From Astragalus membranaceus (Eukaryota > Streptophyta > Magnoliopsida > Fabales > Fabaceae), in NCBI GenBank assembly GCA_039519185.1, contig CM076847.1, positions 66,105,521-66,169,520 of the forward strand: a stretch of 64,000 nt of DNA, read 5' to 3'. The position numbers were made by a program, and so were the translations under genes. Below are positions 21,556-33,000 of this stretch, one piece after another (within the stretch, counting starts at the first letter, position 1; each line of letters opens with the position of its first letter). The notes beneath the pieces were generated by a model that saw only the letters and a program-made list of their open reading frames with translations, was not told the DNA's origin and did no database searches.

Positions 21556-23778
21556 CTTGTTTGCCACCCTTCATTCCAAAGTCATGGTATTCCCAATTCA
21601 TTATTGCCTCTACACCCCTAGCTGTTGTCATCACTAGACAGAGGCAATTTATCCACTCACCATCATCAACTCTAAATTGGGGCAGTACCACATTTCTTGA
21701 GTTGGGGAGGACCTACCTTTCATGGCTTTGGCAAAAACCTACCATTCGTCCCCTCACTTGTCATTTATCCCTTCATTTGTCATACCCTAAATCTAGAGCC
21801 AAGTTAACTGACTCATTCATCTATACTTGCATTACTATACGTGTTTGCTAAACAAAGCTTCAAAGAGAGAGAACACAAGTTAATAACGTGATCATCATGG
21901 GACACCATCATAGGAGAGCAAAATAAGCGAGTCTGCAAATATAGCCAATTACTTTTTCACATCAGTGTCCGTGAATAAAAACTTTGAGATTGCATGTCTG
22001 AGTTCAATGAATGATTATTTCAAAAGATTCACTTCTTTTCCTCTCGCATCAAAAGTCTCATTTCTCATCATTACAAAAAAGAAAAAAATCTTTCTGCATC
22101 ATCAACCAAATCATAGCATAAATCATTCCGCCATGCAATCATGCATCCACCATAGCATTTGCATCAAAGTATTACATTCGCATCATATTCACATTCGCAT
22201 TGCATGCATCGAGAAAAGAAGCAAAATGAATAAGAAAAAGCAAAAATAAAAATCCATCCATTACAATCATCATCACACCAAAAATTAATCACTACAGTCA
22301 CATTCACATCTCACACACTGTTTGTCAACTTTCCCATTCCGACAGTTACAACACCCATTGTCTGCCCCATTTCATTCATCATCAGATACCAATCATTGCA
22401 CATTCATCACATTACATGCATAACATTTTTTGCTTCGATAGGTATGCCAAGTGTTGGTCTCATCATTGCCAAAATATGTCAACACCACCATACATTCATG
22501 TGTTTCCTTTTGTTCACCTCATCCGCATCCACATACAATTGTTTGTCGAGTTTCTCATTCCATCAGGTTCAACACCCATGGTATACCCATTTCATTCATC
22601 ATCCCCCAGATACCAATCATTGCACGTTCGTCACATGCATAACATTGTTTGCTTCGATAGATGTGCCAAGTGCCGGTCTCATCGTTGCCCAAAAAAAAAC
22701 TTTTACATCACTAATCATATCATTGTGCCATGCATTCGCGTGTTTTCCTTTATTCACCATGGCATTTGCACCAAAGCATTACATTTGCATCACATTCGCA
22801 CTCTGCATTTCATACACTCATTATAATAAGGAAAAAAGGCAAAAAAGCAAAAAGAGAAAAAAAACCGCTCATTCCATTACATTCATCATTCCACCAGAAT
22901 TAATCAGCACAATCACATTCATATCTTATCTGCACTCACATACGTTGTATGTCAACCCCCATGTTCAATCAACTTCAACTCACGTCATCTGCCACGTTTC
23001 ATTCATCCCATCGGACACCTACCATTTCACATACCTATATTGCACGCACACATCATTTGCTGCATTTTTAGACATGTCAAATATAGATAGCTTTTTCCTT
23101 CCCAGGTAAATGCATTCATTAGGTATGTTCTAGACAAATACGCCATGTGTCAATCCCAATATTTTGTTCCCTCAAAGTCAGTGCTCCAAGCGTTGGTCTA
23201 ATATCGCAATTCAGAGTCCCAGTACTCCTCCAGATCCCCAGCGGTCCCTCAGAGCCCAAGCGCTCCTTCAGACCAACAATGGTCCTTCAATCCAGATCGC
23301 ACGTCGCGTTATCAACCGACGGATCATCCGACCCCAGGTCCTTCAGACTAGCTGTGTCCGCCTAAAAAACACAGTGCACGTCCTTCGAGGTGGGCAAATC
23401 AGGTCAACGACCTGACCTTGCCACCCATGGCCGCTCGAAAAAGGCCACCCCCCAAGAAGACCGTTTTACTAGTACCATTGCTAGTTTGCGCTCCATCAGA
23501 CCCATTGGTCCATCAGGCTTAGGCATGCCCTTCAGACCTCGTCGGTCCTTCAGTCTAATTCCAATCAATGCGCCAAGCATCGACTGCAATTAGACCATCA
23601 GAGCCCCAATGCTCCTTCAGATCCCCAGTGACCCTTATTTACTTTTATTCTATGTCAACCCATTATTTTTCAATAATTTCTAAAAAAATAGTCTTGACAA
23701 AATTAGTGTCTTTTTATCTTCATTTCTATTTTACTCGAGAAATTTGGAAACCCTTCATATTTCCTAGTAAAATATAAA
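21556..23778 (+). mobile_element. LARD internal region A (non-coding)
   Basis: No gag, protease, RT or integrase motif in any frame. The sequence is rich in CATTCA/CATCA words and matches 45977-46855 (plus) and, reversed, 30011-32000. Its last part (23210-23640) holds repeated TCCTTCAGA/CCCCAGCG-like words also found at 30170-30620 and 62587-62960. The few short ORFs are not conserved as proteins between the copies. Confidence 0.75.
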
Positions 23779-23792
23779 TAAAGAGGGGCAGC
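23779..23792 (+). other. LARD polypurine tract
   Basis: TAAAGAGGGGCAGC lies directly before the LTR start TGTCATACC. The same tract occurs at 63102-63115 (plus) and 29995-30008 (minus). It marks the LTR at 23793 as a 3' LTR with respect to internal A. Confidence 0.8.
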
Positions 23793-26382
23793 TGTCATAC
23801 CTTAATTTTGTCCGGCTAATTTAAAGCTTACTAGAAAATCCAAAATATTGTTTTTGTCGTTTATGTGTGTCGTTCCCAGTCGTGTATAGGCGTGTTACTT
23901 CTCATTGTGCGGGCGTGCGATTTTTAATAATGTACACATTTTTGTCCCCGTTGCGGACGGGTGTTCGCATCTTGTTGTGCACGAGTGTTTATTTTGGTAT
24001 GCAAATTCGCGTATTCTCGTTGCGGACACGCGTTCGCGTCTCGTGGTGTACGTATGTTTATCGTCGTTTTTATCATCTTAATTTTGTTATAAAAATCTAA
24101 TAAAAATCAGATTGTGAATAAATGCTTGTTTATTTTTATAATCAGTTTTTTTACAAAGTCAACTTTAGTACACATGTATAGACAAAATTTAAATACAAAA
24201 TAGTACAAAAATTAATTAAAAAGCAAAAACTAAAAAAAAGCAAGGCAGCACAAGTTGCTGTCCTTGCTGGTGCAGTGCTGGAAAATCCTTTTGAGCATCA
24301 AGCCAAGCCTCTTTCCCTTTGCTCTTTGTTTTCTTCTCCATTTTGGTTGAGACCAAAATGCTTTTCAGGCACAGCCCTGCAGCTGTTGTTCTGGCTGCAG
24401 CAATGGTCTCCACTACTCTGATTTCACTGCAAAATCATACAACAAAATTTGTCCCATTAATTTACTACTCTATAAAAAAACTTAGAGCTGAGAAACAGAG
24501 GGAGGAAAATAGACAGATACAACACAGTAACAAACACACATCGGATTCACGCACACACACGCAGAACAAAAAAAACACAGAGGAGTGAAACACAAATAAG
24601 AAAATAAGGGAGAGGGAGAGAACACAGAATGCTGAGAATGTGAGAGAGGAGAAGGAGGGGACCGTACCATACTCCGGCCACCGTTTGTGGTGGCTGCCAC
24701 CATACACCACGCCTCCACCGCCGTCGTTCCCCTTCAGCACCGTCGTCATCATTCCCTCTACGCCGCCGTACCGCCACCATACACCGCCTCCAACCTCGAA
24801 ATCTTTCTCTCTCTCTCTCACCATAAAAAAACCGCATCGTACTCTCCACCACAATACCGCCGCAACCACCCCCATACCAAACGACGACCACCATCACCGA
24901 AAATGCCAACCATCCCAAACTTCCTCCTCCGGCGAGCTCCCCTCCTCGGACCGTCGTCTCCTCGTGTTTCCTATCACCGAAGCAATCATCACTCTCGTTG
25001 ACGCCGGTGCCGCCACCACGGCCTTCCCTCCGGCGTGACCTCCGTTTAACCCCTTTTCCCCTTTTCTCCTTCATCTTCGTCCTCTCTTTCGCTCTCCACC
25101 TTCGTTTTCTCTCTCCTCTCCATCGTTCACTTTCTCTCTCCTCTTCCCTCCCCCCGTCGCATCCTTCTCTCTCACCCTCACCGTTGCCTTCTAACGGCGC
25201 ACCAACACTGTCTTTCTCCATCAAACCGCCATAGCCACCGTCATCCTCACCGCCACCACCAAGCGACGTCTCCGCGCGTCTGACCGTTGACCCCCTTTGA
25301 ACCGTCACTCCTCACCACGACGTCTCTCCCTCTCTCGTTCACCTTCCTATCTCTCCCTCTCCCTCCTCACGATTTTTTTTCCTTTTTTCTCCCTTTGAGA
25401 AAGCCAAACGGCGCTGGGTGATGAAAAGGATATTAGGGTTTGTTTTGGATCACATCTGCCTCATATAGTCTGGGCTTCCCCTTATCTTAATTTTGTTTTT
25501 TTCATTTTTGATCAGATTACTATTCGCACCCAGCCAATTCCATTATACACCCCAGGCAGGCCTTTTTTTTAGCCCAAGCCAGTTCACAAAAACGAACCAG
25601 GCTCTGCTAAACGCGCCCCCTTTTCTTTTAAAAATACAACCTCTGTTGCTATTCACCCTTTTTTTCATAACATAACGCCTATGTTAATTATACTTCCTTT
25701 TCTATTACAACTCACTTAGTTTTTTTTTATTTACATCATAACGCTTCCAAACCAGTTTTCTTAACAATTATCCACTAAAATGGTTTGCTATTAATGGTCA
25801 CTTTGAGCTTAGCTTGTTTGACCGTTAATAACAGCTTTAATTTTCAAACGAGCTATGAGTGATGACCACTCTGAGTTTTACTTGTTTGGTCATTATGAAT
25901 GCCCCTCCAAATGTCAAAACATTCGAATAATAAAAAACACCAACACACAAACATTTTCTACAAGAACTACGTGTGATTTGATTCTCTACCAGGAGATACG
26001 TAGGAGCAGAGGGCGGCCGACCTCTGTCAGTCGCATTAATAAAAAACCTTTTTTTCTTTTAATTCATTTCTATCCTATTTCTCAAAAACACAAAAAAATA
26101 ACTAACCGTTGAGCGAGTCTTTTTATTAGGGTAAAATCATCATTTTTGAATTAATAGATGTTTACACATTTAGTTAAGAGGTAACCTTCCTTAGGAAGGA
26201 TGTCGTAGGGTGCTAATACCTTCCCTACGCATAAACGACTCCCGAGCCTAAACCTGGTCCGCAGAACCCCCTTTATCCACTCAATAGGGATTTTCCAATG
26301 TTTGCCCTTAAACTAAACTTTGGTGGCGGCTTCATTTCAAGAACGTCGAAGAATCCCTCCTCCGGATTTTTCGGTCGCTACA
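23793..26382 (+). mobile_element. LARD array: central full LTR (2590 bp)
   Basis: It starts TGTCATACCTTAATTTTG and ends GGATTTTTCGGTCGCTACA. A polypurine tract precedes it and a tRNA-Arg-type primer site follows it, so it serves as 3' LTR of internal A and 5' LTR of internal B. Contents: CGTTGCGGAC words near the start, a C-rich stretch CCGGCCACCG... (24670-25300) read open in several frames, TATA-like CTCATATAG near 25453, the TACGTAGGAGC hairpin (25998-26026) and the CCTTCC/GGAAGG hairpin (26185-26199). Confidence 0.85.
25998..26026 (+). promoter_or_regulatory. TACGTAGGAGC hairpin of the central LARD LTR
   Basis: TACGTAGGAG leads into CAGAGG-GCGGCCGA-CCTCTG: a perfect 6-bp stem, with the loop containing palindrome CGGCCG. 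The stem differs from the solo LTR version at both paired positions. Confidence 0.55.
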
Positions 26383-26384
26383 GC

Positions 26385-26403
26385 TGGCGACTTCACTGGG
26401 GAC
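26385..26403 (+). other. LARD primer binding site, tRNA-Arg type
   Basis: TGGCGACTTCACTGGGGAC, two bases after the LTR end. It differs from the Tat-1 site at two positions, which fits another tRNA-Arg isoacceptor or drift. Confidence 0.8.
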
Positions 26404-27296
26404 AAATTAAGAGATTCAAGCCTAGTTAACTAAATGTGTAAGTTTTTATTAACTTTATATTTTGTTTTTGCCCTTATGCTTATGTTACTTATTTATTAGC
26501 CTTTCTTTATATTATTGGACCTTATGGTAGACGACTCTTTTATTAATGTTGTTGTATATCTTTTCCAGCTTGGTTAGTTTAGGTATTTTGCCCTCATCAC
26601 ACACCTAACTTACACTTTTGCACACACTTTTGAGTGGGACCCTATACCCGGGTCTGCAAATAACCTAGGACGAGTGGAGATTATTAGTGACAGTCATTCT
26701 GGATTTTATCTGTCTGACTCTCATGAAAGTCTCAGCCAGAGTACGTTTTTTCATGGTATCCCACACCAGGTAGCTCGCTATCGTTGTGGATCATATCACG
26801 AAGGGGATTTAGCTCTGGAGACCTTTGTGAGGAAGTGAATAGAGCCACCTGAGAGATTGATCACATAAGCGACCCTAGACCATGTTGAAAATCCCAATTT
26901 AGACATGACCCACCTAGGACACATGGGCATTATACTTACCCTCTCTATTAATCTGGTTAGCGTTTCTCCAAAAATAAATTCACTCAAAAAAAAAACATTT
27001 TCATGCTTCTTTCCTTCATTTGCATGCACATGAGGCGACATCATCATACCAAAAAAATCATCATGCATCCATAACAAAGTAGGATCATTCTTTTCACACA
27101 CATCCCATTATCATTGCGCCACCGTGCATCCTATCATCCTAGAAATATAATTTGCGCCATTTGTCCATCTTGCATATTACATAAAAGTTATGTTCACTAT
27201 TCCCTTTCCACGCATTTTAAAAAAAATCGCTGCGAGTGTCATGTATTTTGTTTCCTAGCACAAAAAAAAAGCAATAGCATCATATGCACTGACATT
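26404..27296 (+). mobile_element. LARD internal region B, leader part
   Basis: This non-coding leader follows the primer site. Block 26630-26880 (GAGTGGGACCCTATACCC, GGTCTGCAAATAACC, TAGCTCTGGAGACC) matches the Tat-1 leader at 2382-2603 and the other LARD at 36880-37150. It is cut at 27296 by the minus-strand LARD, whose target copy is acatt at 27292-27296. Confidence 0.75.
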
Positions 27297-27559
27297 TGTA
27301 GCGACTGAAAAATCTGGAGGAGGGATTCTTCGAAATTCTTGAAATGAAGCCGCCACCAAAGTTTAGTTTAAGGGGAAACATTGGAAAATCCCTATTGAGT
27401 GGATAAAGGGGGGTTTTGTGGACCAGGTTTAGGCTCGGGAGTCGTTTATGTGTAGGGAAGGTATTAGCACCCTACGACATCCTTCCTAAGGAAGGTTACC
27501 TTTTAGCTAAATGTGTAAACGTTTGTTAATTCAAAAATAATGTTTTTACCCTTATAATG

Positions 27560-27599
<40 letters not shown>

Positions 27600-29994
27600 G
27601 ACTCGCTAAACGGTTAGTTGTTTTTTGTACTTTTTGAGGAATATGAGAGAAATAGATTAAAAGAAAAAAAGGTTTTTTATTAATGCAATTGACAGAGAAT
27701 CAAATCACACGTAGTTCTTGGGTAGAAATGTTTGTTGGTTGGTGTTTTTTATTTAGGGGTTCTAGGACTTTTGAACTGTGTTGATGGACCATTGTTGGTC
27801 TGAAGGAGCGCTAGGGCTCTGAAGGACCACTGGGGGTCTGAAGGAGCGCTGGGGGCTCTGAAGGACCACAGTTCATTTATCCTAAAACGATGACTAACCC
27901 GGCTGTACGACCGACTTAATCCCCTACTTTGAAAATAAGATTTTTGTTTTTTGAAATGAAAGAGATGTGTTTGTATTTTTTAATTTAGAAATTATTTATT
28001 TTAAATAGGGATTTTAGGACATGATCCGTAACGGTTCATTAGTGACCTAAAAAGCAGACTACCCCGACTGTACAGTCGACTTAGTCCCCTATTTATATCT
28101 TTTTGGAAATTAAGTAAATTATTTATGTATTTTGTAGGTTTTTGTGAAAGTAACTGTTTTCTTGAAAAGAAAATAAATAAAACGAAAAAGAGGGTGAAAT
28201 AGTAAAATGGGGTGTAGTTTGCAGAAGGGAATTGTATTATTAAAAACTGGGTGTGAAAAGCAGCAGCCCAGTTTGTAGACTGGTCCACGAATTCGTGGGC
28301 CTTTCCAGGGGGGCGTATACAGGAAAATGAAGGTGCAAGTAGTTTTCTGAGTTAAATGAAAAGACAAAAATAGCCCTAGGTTTCCACACTATATAAGACA
28401 TTTTAAAAAAAACCTAAACCTAATTCCTCTCAACCTTTACCACGGCGCCGTCCCACACTCACACCCTCTCAACCCTAATTTTCATTTCTTTTCCCCATTT
28501 GCGCCGTTCTCTCTTGCTTCTCTGAGAGAGAATGTGAAATTTCAAAAAAAGAGAGATTTGTGAGGAGAGTGGAGAGATTTTCGGTGAGAGAGAGAGTGAT
28601 TTCCGGCGAAGATTAAGGAGAGAGAGAGAAGGAAGAACGCAGAGGTGAGAGGGAAGAAAGAAGAAGGACTCGCGAAGAGAGATGAGGGGGCTGACGCGAT
28701 GGGGCTACGACGGTGGTTTCCGCCGTAGAGTGGTGTTTTCTGTTGAGTTCGACTGTGACTTGGCTGTGTTTTTGGGCGAAGGAAGGAGAGATGTAGATGG
28801 GCTCACGATGAAAGCCGCCGCCGGAGGGAGAGCCATGGTTAGGCGCCAGCGACAGCAACAGTGAGGGAGAGGGTTCGAATCTGGTCTAATGGGTGGTTTT
28901 CGGCGGTGGTTGTTGGGTGGTCACGTGGTGGTGCCGGTGGGTGAGAGGTGTTGTTGATGGTTGGTGTGGTGTTTGGTTTGCGACTGGAGAGAGGGTGGCG
29001 ACGGTGATGGTCGGTTAGACGAGGGGAAGCTCACGGTGAGGGAACTGACAAGACAAGGAGGTGGAGGAAGGGCGTACTGTTACGGTGGTGTGGGGGTGGC
29101 CGAAGGTGGTGACCACCATGAGGTGGCCGGAGCTTCAAGCTCCTCCTTACTCTTTTTTGGTTTCTGATTTTTTGGTTTTTGTCTCTTTGTCGTGACTGTG
29201 TGGGTTCTGCTCTCGGTATCTGTGTCCCTTGTTACTGTTGCTGCCTATTGTATTTATAGTCCAATATGTGTGGTGTAGGTGTGGGTGCAAAGTAGTGTAT
29301 CAAATCTTTTGGAGACAAATTCTGCAGAGCCAAAACAAAACAGCCCAGAAGTGGTGGTACTGCTGTAGCAGAAGATAGTATTGTTGGTGCCAAAAATGGG
29401 AAGACAACAAGGAACAAGGAGAAATAAGTTTGAGCTGGTAGCCAAAAATGAATTCCTGCCACAGCAACAATAAGGGCAGTAGCGCTGCCTCTTGTTTTTT
29501 CACCTTTGTTTTAATTTTTTGTACCCTTTTTACTTTTTTTTTGTCCTCATTTGTAACAAATTTGACTTTTTGGGTTATATTGTAAATATATAAAAACTGG
29601 ACAGCTAATTATCTATAGATTCCTTTATTTCTTTGCACTTGTTTTTAAAAACAGTATCATTAGTAGTAAAATAATGATAACAATAAACAACGGGCACCGA
29701 AAAATGCGTACACGACGAGAGGCGAACACGCGCGCGCAAAGAGAGTAACGACACGCTCACGATTAGGAATGACACGCGTATGTGGTTAGAAATAACATGT
29801 GCACGCAACAATGCAAAAACGTTAAGACTAACGCGTGTACGCAACTAAAAATGATACGTGTGCACCATGGAACATGTTTTTGGGATTTTTCGAAAATGAA
29901 ACAAGAAACCGATTAAAATCAAATGTCTACAAGATTATTATTATTTTAGAAAAACAAATCGCATTAATCTAATGGACAAAATTAGGGTATGACA
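27297..29994 (-). mobile_element. 3' LTR of the minus-strand LARD (2698 bp)
   Basis: The minus strand starts TGTCATACCCTAATTTTG at 29994 and ends CAGTCGCTACA at 27297. A (TAA)n run of about 14 copies lies at 27557-27599, a G6 tract at 28308-28313, and a TATA-like TTATATAG near 28391. The TACGTAGGAGC hairpin is missing: sequence jumps from gacagag to aatcaaatc at about 27692, whereas the 5' LTR has about 38 extra bases there. Repeats of GGACCACTGG/GGAGCGCT lie at 27790-27880. C/G-rich ORFs within it are not credible. Confidence 0.85.
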
Positions 29995-30008
29995 GCTGCC
30001 CCTCTTTA
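29995..30008 (-). other. Polypurine tract of the minus-strand LARD
   Basis: The minus strand reads TAAAGAGGGGCAGC directly before the LTR start. It is identical to the tracts at 23779 and 63102. Confidence 0.8.
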
Positions 30009-33000
30009 TTTATATTTTACTAGGAAGTATGAAGAGTTTCTAAATTTCTCGAGTAAAATAGAAATAAAGATAAAAAGACACTAATTTTGTCAAGACTATG
30101 ATTCTTTTTTTTATAGAAATTCTTGAAAAATTGGGTTGACATAGAACAAAAGTAAATAAGGATCACCGGGGATCTGAAGGAGCACTGGGCTCTGATGGTC
30201 TAATTCGCAGTCGATGCTTGGCGCATTGATTGGAGTTAAACTGAAGGACCGACGAGGTCTGAAGGGCATGCCTAAGCCTGATGGACCAATGGGTCTGATG
30301 GAGCGCAAACTAGCAACGGTACTAGTAAAACGGTCTGCTTGGGGGGTGGCCTTTTTCGAGCGGCCATGGGTGGCAAGGTCAGGTCATTGACCTGATTTGC
30401 TCACCTCGAAGGACGTCCACTGTGTTTTTTAGGCGGACACAACTAGTCTGAAGGACCTGGGGTCGGATGATCCGTCGGTTGCTCAATAACGCGACATGCG
30501 ATCTGGATTGAAGGACCATTGATGGTCTGAAGGAGCGCTTGGGCTTTGAAGGACCACTGGGGGTCGGCAAGAGCACTGGGACTCTGAATTGATATGAGAC
30601 CAGCGCTTGGAGCACCGACTTTGAGGGAACAAACTATTTAGATTGACACATGGCGTACTTTCCTAGAACATACCTAATGAATGCATTTGCCTGAGAAGGG
30701 AAAAGCTATCTATATTTGGCATGTCTAAAAATGCAATGAACGATGTATGCGTGCAATATAGGTATGTGAAATGGTAGGTGTCCGAGGGGATGAATGAAAC
30801 GTCCCAGATGATGTGAGTTGAGGTTGATGGGACATGGAGGTTGACAAACAACATATGTGGATGCAGATAAGATATGAATGTGATTGTGCTGATTAATTCT
30901 GGCAGAATGATGAATGTAATGGAATGAGCGATTTTTGCCCTTTTTGCCTTTTTTCTTATTATAATGAGTGTATGAAATGAGAGTGCGAATGTGATGCAAA
31001 TGTAATGCTTCGATGCAAAGGTCATGGTGAATAAAGGAAAACAAGCGAATGCATGGCACAATGATATGATTAGTGATGTAAAAGACTTTTTTTTGGGCAA
31101 CGTTGAGACCGGCACTTGGCACATCTATCGAAGAAAAAGTGTTATATGTGTGCAATGTGCAATGCGAAAGTAAATGGACTACAAAAAGCCCGTGAATGAT
31201 GGTTGCTGAAGTTGATCGAAAACAGAAATTGATAAGCCGTGTATGCGACAGTAGATGACATGCGAATGCAGATGTGCTACTTGGGTGCAGGTGCTATGGT
31301 AGATGCATGATTGCATGGTGGAATGATTTATGCTATGATTTGGTTGATGATGTAAAAAGATTTTTTTCTTTTTTGTAATGATGAGAAATGAGATTTTTGA
31401 TGCGAGAAGCAGAAGGGTGAAAATTCTGGAATCGTCATTGGATTTGATTTGAATTCAAACTCTGGCAATCTCAAGGTTGTTATTCCCAGACACTGATGTA
31501 TAAACAGTATTTGATTGCATTTGCAAGCTCCTTCACATTGTTCTTTTCGTTATGGTGTCCCATGATGACTGAATTTTAGGTCCACAAAGTTAACCACGTG
31601 AGTTTCCAACTTCACATTATTAACTTGTGTTTTCTCTCTTTGAAGCATTGTTTAGCAAAGACGTATAGTAATGCAAGTATAGATGAATGAGTCAGTTAAT
31701 TCGGGGTTCTAGAGACCTAGGGTATGGAACGATGAAGGGATAAATGACAAGTTTTGGCCAAAGTCATGAAAATGTAGGTTCTCCCCAACTCAAGAAATGT
31801 GGGACTACCCCAATTTAGACTACCAGTGAAGGTGAGTGAATAATTTGCCCCTGTCTAGTGATGACAACAGCTAGGGGTGTAGAGGAAATAATGAATTGAG
31901 AATGTCATGACTTTGGAATGAAGGGTGGTAAGCAAGAGATTTTGTCTCAAACCATGGCGTTTGGTGTTGCCCCAATCTTGACGAGATCAAGGTTGCCATG
32001 ACTAGAGTTCGCAAAAGGCTGTATTCATCATGGTGGGTTGAGAAATTGCCCCGGTGTGGTCTTATGGATGTGAATATGGCGAGGGTATGAGATGGGTGTG
32101 GGGTGAATTTCCCCGATTTTAGGTGGAGTGAAGGGTGACGGGATTGCCCCACTTTGGAATGGTATTTCAAATGATTGCTTCTAGTGGGGTTGTGAAAGGT
32201 GACTGAGTTTGGGTCATGGAGTTTTTGGAATTGGTGGTATGGATTGGATGTGGTATATGAATGGGATGGATGTCGGACATTTTCCCCAAGTTCAAGAAGC
32301 ATGAAAGGTGAAAGGTATGCCCCACTTTCGGATCTAGGTGATAGTCATAGTCTAAAATTTTGGCCCTTTGAAGGTGACTCCCACAGACTATGATAATCCT
32401 GAGTTTTTGATACGATGAAAATTTCACTTGGTGATCACTAAACCTTGTCTTGATATCGGTGCAATTTGAATGAATATTGGAGTGCAAGTCCCTTTGATTT
32501 TTTTTTTAACTTTCTTTTTTTGATTTTTTTCAGCAAATATACTGTAAATAAATAAAATTACTTGTCCTAAAATTAAATTTTTGAGAAAAAGAAAGCAGTC
32601 AACCATTGATCCGCATGGACTTGTTAGGGTTGTAGTGTGGCCAGTGGTTAGGGGTTTATGAAAGAAGGGTTTGTAATGTGGTCAAAGGTTATGGGTAATG
32701 TGGTCAATGGTTATGGGCTTGTGGAGTATAGGCTCAAATGGGCTCAGAGAGTTGTTTGATGGTTTATTGAGACGATGACCTTTTAAAAGATAAGTAGGTT
32801 CTGAGAAGTGTTGGACGCCAATGATTTGGGTTTTGTGGAAGAAATGAGAATTCGGCCTAAGGAGGTGTTTGTGGGTTTATTCGGACAAGGATATCTTAGG
32901 TATTTGGTGATTTTATGTATCAGCTCACAATTTCTACTGCTTTTGCCTTTTTCTTTGGGGATTTGTTTTTCAATCATCTTTTTTAATTTCACTTTCTTTT

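Noticed and set aside
24547..25308. 253-codon minus-strand frame in the LARD LTR
   Set aside because: G/A-rich antisense of a C/T-rich LTR stretch; low complexity, no domain, several competing frames.
28682..29167. Small frames rich in Gly/Arg in the LARD 3' LTR, repeated at 41314-41799
   Set aside because: They exist in both LTR copies only because LTRs are duplicated; GC-rich leader sequence without domain.
30663..31155. Two overlapping frames of about 150 codons in the LARD internal region
   Set aside because: They contradict each other, are not kept as proteins in the other LARD copies and resemble simple CAT/CAC-rich text.
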